Shown here one piece after another: positions 6,178 through 8,857 of a stretch of DNA of 8,857 nucleotides (its first letter is position 1; every line of letters begins with the position of its first letter). A program made the translations under genes and the position numbers. Location of the stretch: NCBI GenBank assembly GCA_037131655.1, contig JBAXQP010000101.1, positions 1 through 8,857 of the forward strand. Reading direction: 5' to 3'. Below the pieces are notes generated by a model. It saw only the letters and a list, made by a program, of their open reading frames with translations. It did no database searches and was not told the DNA's origin. The DNA is from a bacterium. GTDB lineage: Bacteria > Armatimonadota > Fimbriimonadia > Fimbriimonadales > JBAXQP01.

Positions 6178-6813
6178 ATGGCAGACATTAAGGAACTTCA
6201 GGAAACAATTATTAACGGCAACCGTAAGAAAGCTGAAGAGCTTACTAACCAACTTATCGCAGCAGGAGTTACCCCTCTAGCAATTATCAATGAGGGCCTC
6301 ATCGCCGGCATGCAGATCGTTGGCACTCGATTTAAGTGCAACGAATTTTATGTACCGGAAGTTTTAGTGGCAGCTCGCGCCATGCAGTCCGCTATGGCCA
6401 TTGTAAAGCCATTGCTCAAAGCCGGCGAAATCAAAGCCCCCGCGACCGTCGCTATTGGCACCGTCCAAGGCGACCTTCACGATATCGGCAAGAACCTGGT
6501 TATGATGATGCTCGAAGGCGCAGGGTTTGAGATTGTTGACCTCGGCGTCGACGTTTCACCAGATGTGTTCATCGAATCAGTCAAGAGCAAGGGCGTAAAT
6601 GTTATCGCTATGTCCGCTCTGTTGACCACCACCATGCCCGGCATGAAGACCACGATCGAAGCCCTCACAGCGGCTAACGTTCGTGACAAAGTCAACGTCA
6701 TCATCGGCGGCGCTCCTGTTACCCAGGAATACGCAACCGAAATCGGCGCCGACGGTTATGCCCCCGATGCCGCCAGCGCAGTTGATAAGGTCAAAGAACT
6801 AGTTAAAGCCTAA
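6178..6813 (+). CDS. Corrinoid (B12)-binding methyl carrier protein, MtaC/MtbC/MttC-like
   Basis: Encodes 211 residues, the usual length of methanogen and acetogen corrinoid proteins. Residues 1 to about 85 form the four-helix cap domain, with ending segments IINEGLIAGMQIVGTRFKCNEFYVPEVLVAARAM split over 36-69. From about 89 comes the Rossmann-like B12 domain: GTVQGDLHDIGKN (94-106) contains the D99-x-H101-x-x-G104 signature whose His is the lower cobalt ligand, followed by SALLTTTMPGM (146-156) and IIGGAPVT (175-182), the loops around the dimethylbenzimidazole tail. All key residues are present. Such proteins carry a methyl group on cobalt between a substrate-specific methyltransferase and an acceptor methyltransferase; the Co(I) state needs reductive reactivation. 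It has an AGGAGG site (6165-6170) seven bases upstream. It is flanked by URO-D-type proteins rather than MttB/MtgB or MtaB homologues, so the URO-D proteins are its likeliest partners here. Confidence 0.95.
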   Translation: MADIKELQETIINGNRKKAEELTNQLIAAGVTPLAIINEGLIAGMQIVGTRFKCNEFYVPEVLVAARAMQSAMAIVKPLLKAGEIKAPATVAIGTVQGDLHDIGKNLVMMMLEGAGFEIVDLGVDVSPDVFIESVKSKGVNVIAMSALLTTTMPGMKTTIEALTAANVRDKVNVIIGGAPVTQEYATEIGADGYAPDAASAVDKVKELVKA

Positions 6814-6840
6814 CAACTAAGGACCATTTAATGCAGTAAT

Positions 6841-6894
6841 AGAAGGTGCGTTTCAGAATTGCTTGCTACCCAAGCGAATCAGAAGCGCACTTCT
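6841..6894 (+). terminator. Long imperfect stem-loop, possible terminator or attenuator
   Basis: Left arm 6841-6865 (starts AGAAGGTGCG, ends GCTTG) pairs with right arm 6871-6894 (starts CAAGC, ends CGCACTTCT) around the five-base loop CTACC. The stem has about 22 pairs, including two G-U wobbles, two A-A mismatches and one bulged G at about 6846. The right arm runs into TTTATT, so it could end transcription 28 bases after the corrinoid protein stop codon or act as an attenuator or mRNA-stabilising element. The function is unproven. Confidence 0.45.
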
Positions 6895-6900
6895 TTATTG

Positions 6901-6923
6901 CGTATTTCGTACTACGTAATACG
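6901..6923 (+). repeat. Second, compact hairpin just before the ribosome binding site
   Basis: CGTATTTCGT (6901-6910) pairs with ACGTAATACG (6914-6923) around the three-base loop ACT, giving nine base pairs with one T-T mismatch. It ends five bases before the GGAGG site of the next gene, so folding could affect translation initiation. It could also be an interspersed palindromic repeat. Confidence 0.5.
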
Positions 6924-6928
6924 AAGCC

Positions 6929-6933
6929 GGAGG
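6929..6933 (+). promoter_or_regulatory. Ribosome binding site deciding the third URO-D start
   Basis: GGAGG is spaced five bases from the ATG at 6939. The same frame is open back to an ATG-less region beginning at a GTG (6846), but that stretch overlaps the two hairpins and encodes no URO-D-like residues, so translation should begin at 6939. Confidence 0.65.
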
Positions 6934-6938
6934 CAGTA

Positions 6939-8069
6939 ATGAACGATCGAGAACGCTGGATTCGGACGATGCATTTTCAGCCTGTCGACCATGTTGTCGA
7001 TGAGGAGTTTAGTTATTGGGACCAGACACCTGTGGTTTGGCGTCAGCAGGGGATGCCGGATGAGATTGGGAGAGATATCGATCTCGAAACCTATTTTGGC
7101 TTCTCCAAAGATGCAGTAGTTCCCACCGACTTCAGCATCATGCCTTGCTTTGAGGCACGGGTGCTCGAAGAAACCGATCGACACCGAATATCAATCGACA
7201 GCAACGGCGTCAAAAGCATCTCCAGCATGGACGGCTCAGCCTCTATCCCTAAGTACCTCGAATTTCCTGTTAGGGATTGGGATAGTTGGAACGACTACAA
7301 ATCTCGCCTTCGTCTGGATGACCCTGAGAGGTTCTATTCCGACGCGCAATGGGCTGAGTTTCACAAAACGTGGGACAATCGCGACCATCGGCTCGGCATT
7401 TATTGCGGCAGCATGTTTGGGTGGGTACGCGACTGGATGGGGTTCGAGAACGTTTCCATCGCCTGCATCGAACAGCCTGATTTGATAGAAGATATGATCG
7501 AGCACAGTTGCAACCTTTCGATGAAGCTCATCGAGCGCCCGGCTAAGGAATTCCAACTCGATTACGCTCACTTCTGGGAAGATATATGCTTCAACAAAGG
7601 CCCGATTATCTCCCCTAAGATGTTTAATGAGTGGGTTATTCCCCGTTATAAACGCATCACCGATTTCCTGAAGGGCTATGGCGTGGATGTGGTGAGCTTG
7701 GATTGTGACGGCAACATCAATCAACTCGCCCCGCTTTGGCTTGAGGCAGGAGTTAACGTGATGTTCCCTCTGGAAATCCGCGGCGGCACCGACCCTTATG
7801 AACTTCGCGCCCGATTCGGTCGAAGCGTCTTGCTCAAGGGCGGCGTTGACAAGACCAAGATTATTGAAGGAAAATCTGCTATCCGCAAAGAAATTAATCG
7901 TCTGGAGAAGTTGGTGGCCGATGGAGGCTTTGTCCCCCACATGGACCACCTCTGTCCACCGGATGTCACCTTTGAGAATTATAATTATTATCTAAAGACC
8001 AAACGGGAAGCCTTCGGTATTCCCGAACCGGCTCCCTGGGATGAACGCAAGAAAGCGCTGGGGCAATAA
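6939..8069 (+). CDS. URO-D superfamily protein, Asp-x-Asp variant site (tandem paralogue 1)
   Basis: Encodes 376 residues starting MNDRERWIRTMHFQPVD, the typical opening of corrinoid-linked URO-D proteins. Landmarks are YCGSMFGWVRDWMGFE (155-170), FWEDICFNKGPIISPKMF (212-229) for the central barrel, VVSLDCDGNI (251-260), MFPLEIRGGTDP (275-286), VLLKGGVDKTKI (297-308) and PHMDHLCPPDVTFENY (333-348). The MtaA zinc position His-x-Cys is D255-C-D257; a lone Cys (C339) lies in the C-terminal loop where the third ligand normally sits. HemE-type uroporphyrinogen binding arginines are not obvious, so a methyltransferase or related C1 role is more likely than haem synthesis. It follows the corrinoid gene after a 125-base leader with two stem-loops, which may uncouple its expression. 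A close paralogue starts 85 bases downstream. The substrate is unknown. Confidence 0.85.
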   Translation: MNDRERWIRTMHFQPVDHVVDEEFSYWDQTPVVWRQQGMPDEIGRDIDLETYFGFSKDAVVPTDFSIMPCFEARVLEETDRHRISIDSNGVKSISSMDGSASIPKYLEFPVRDWDSWNDYKSRLRLDDPERFYSDAQWAEFHKTWDNRDHRLGIYCGSMFGWVRDWMGFENVSIACIEQPDLIEDMIEHSCNLSMKLIERPAKEFQLDYAHFWEDICFNKGPIISPKMFNEWVIPRYKRITDFLKGYGVDVVSLDCDGNINQLAPLWLEAGVNVMFPLEIRGGTDPYELRARFGRSVLLKGGVDKTKIIEGKSAIRKEINRLEKLVADGGFVPHMDHLCPPDVTFENYNYYLKTKREAFGIPEPAPWDERKKALGQ

Positions 8070-8077
8070 TCATTTGT

Positions 8078-8133
8078 TGTAGGGGCGCAGCAAGCAGCGC
8101 CCTCCGAAGGGCAGGACAAACCCTGTACCTACA
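8078..8133. repeat. Palindromic repeat-like element between the tandem URO-D genes
   Basis: An outer inverted repeat, TGTAGG (8078-8083) and CCTACA (8128-8133), encloses two hairpins. The first is GGGCGC-AGCAAGCA-GCGCCC (8083-8088 with 8097-8102). The second is a weaker GCAGG/CCTGT stem (8111-8115 with 8122-8126) around ACAAAC. The modular GTAGGGGCG...CCTAC layout resembles short interspersed palindromic repeats found in many bacterial genomes, here in a decayed copy. It contains no T-run typical of a terminator, and no second copy lies in this window. Confidence 0.45.
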
Positions 8134-8154
8134 TTATATTCGGGAGGTTTTGTT

Positions 8155-8857
8155 ATGAACGGAAGAGAACGTTGGAACCGCACGATGCATTTTCAGTCGG
8201 TGGATTATATACCGGATGAAGAGTTTGGATATTGGGATGAAACCCCGATTGTTTGGAAGCAGCAAGGCATGCCTGAAGAAGCGATACCGATAATGGATCA
8301 GTTCTTTGGCTTTCATCGCCGTGACCATGTCTTTCCTCGGTTTGGATTAATTCCCTACTTCGAATATCAAGTTCTCGAAGAGACTGACAAGCATATCCTC
8401 TCGATTAACCATACGGGTGTCAAGCATCTCACCTCCAAAGGCCCAGGCGGCAGCATCCCCAAGTATTATGAGTTCCCCGTTAAAGATTGGGACACCTGGA
8501 AAGCCTATAAGGAACGCCTCGACATCAATCATCCCGAACGATTGTGGACGGATGAGGCAATCACCAACCTCAAGGCACAATACGATAACAGGGACTTCCC
8601 TCTCACCATCTACTGCGGAAGCCTTTTTGGGTGGGTGCGCGACTGGATGGGATTCGAAGGCGTGGCCATCGCCAGCGTCGAAGAGCCTGATTTAGTCGAG
8701 GACATGATCGAGCATCTCACCAACATGACCCTTGCCCTCATCGAACGCCCGATTAAAGAGATTCAATTCGACAGCGCCGCCTTCTGGGAAGACATCTGCT
8801 TCAACAAAGGCCCGCTCATCTCACCGCGAATGTTCAGGCAATGGATGGTGCCCCGTT
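8155..8857 (+). CDS. URO-D superfamily protein (tandem paralogue 2), cut by right edge
   Basis: Open from the ATG at 8155, with GGGAGG (8142-8147) seven bases upstream, to the window end: 234 codons are present, about 60 percent of the expected length. It starts MNGRERWNRTMHFQSVD and aligns without large gaps to the gene at 6939; by eye well over half of the residues are identical. Shared blocks are EFGYWDETP/EFSYWDQTP, VLEETD, SIPKY-EFPV-DW, YCGS-FGWVRDWMGFE, EDMIEH and FWEDICFNKGP-ISP-MF. This is a tandem duplication that has diverged. The metal-site segment (DCDGN in paralogue 1) lies beyond the edge, so its active-site type cannot be judged. It is probably the same class of corrinoid-linked URO-D protein with a related but altered substrate range. 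Confidence 0.85.
   Translation, partial: MNGRERWNRTMHFQSVDYIPDEEFGYWDETPIVWKQQGMPEEAIPIMDQFFGFHRRDHVFPRFGLIPYFEYQVLEETDKHILSINHTGVKHLTSKGPGGSIPKYYEFPVKDWDTWKAYKERLDINHPERLWTDEAITNLKAQYDNRDFPLTIYCGSLFGWVRDWMGFEGVAIASVEEPDLVEDMIEHLTNMTLALIERPIKEIQFDSAAFWEDICFNKGPLISPRMFRQWMVPR

Noticed and set aside
6819..6839. Minimal upstream reading frame ATG-CAG-TAA preceded by AAGGA
   Set aside because: A two-codon frame with an eightish-base spaced purine tract arises easily by chance. Nothing links it to regulation apart from lying before the hairpins.
6846..6938. Upstream in-frame extension of the third URO-D gene from a GTG
   Set aside because: The extension overlaps the two hairpins and carries the GGAGG ribosome binding site, and its residues do not resemble the paralogue, which starts at the equivalent of 6939.
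7236..7949. 237-residue open frame on the minus strand within the third URO-D gene
   Set aside because: It is fully antisense to a conserved URO-D gene whose sense translation matches its paralogue at 8155. The antisense protein has no family-like motifs.
1..8857. CRISPR array, tRNA or rRNA genes, insertion sequence or phage genes
   Set aside because: No regularly spaced direct repeats, no cloverleaf-like segments, no transposase or integrase motifs and no phage-like proteins were found.

Overview
This window looks like a bacterial chromosome fragment of roughly balanced base composition. It is dominated by a corrinoid (vitamin B12)-dependent methyl-transfer neighbourhood. It encodes one complete corrinoid carrier protein, four members of the uroporphyrinogen decarboxylase (URO-D)/cobalamin methyltransferase superfamily (three complete, one cut by the right edge), a DUF1638 protein, an FMN nitroreductase, a flavin-reductase-type FMN protein and an aldo/keto reductase carrying a double [4Fe-4S] ferredoxin-like tail. 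This mix points to an anaerobe or facultative anaerobe with many URO-D-type methyltransferases. Such expansions are known from several deep bacterial lineages and some Clostridia; I cannot place the phylum from this sequence, and an Armatimonadota-like host is only a guess.

Left edge, minus strand: the first codons of a probable polyprenyl diphosphate synthase (1-76) follow a GNAT acetyltransferase (78-551), one base apart, so they read as one operon leaving the window to the left. A roughly 100-base divergent intergenic region separates them from the plus-strand genes.

Plus strand, unit 1 (685-3025): a URO-D protein that keeps the His-x-Cys metal-ligand pair, then the aldo/keto reductase. 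It ends at a strong hairpin terminator (3044-3090). Unit 2 starts with a plausible sigma70-type promoter (3108-3137) and runs through a second URO-D protein (His-x-Asp variant), the nitroreductase, the flavin reductase (1-base overlap), DUF1638 and the corrinoid protein (to 6813). A 125-base leader with two tandem stem-loops then leads to a third URO-D protein (Asp-x-Asp variant). After a repeat-like palindromic spacer comes a tandem paralogue of that third protein, cut by the window end.

Working model (inference): one or more URO-D proteins move a methyl group from an unknown methylated substrate to the cobalt of the corrinoid protein, another may move it on to an acceptor, and the flavin and Fe-S redox enzymes either process the demethylated product or keep the corrinoid reduced. 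No RamA-type ATP-dependent activase, no MttB/MtgB-type methyltransferase and no MtrH/MeTr-type tetrahydrofolate methyltransferase is visible here. The substrate cannot be read from the sequence.
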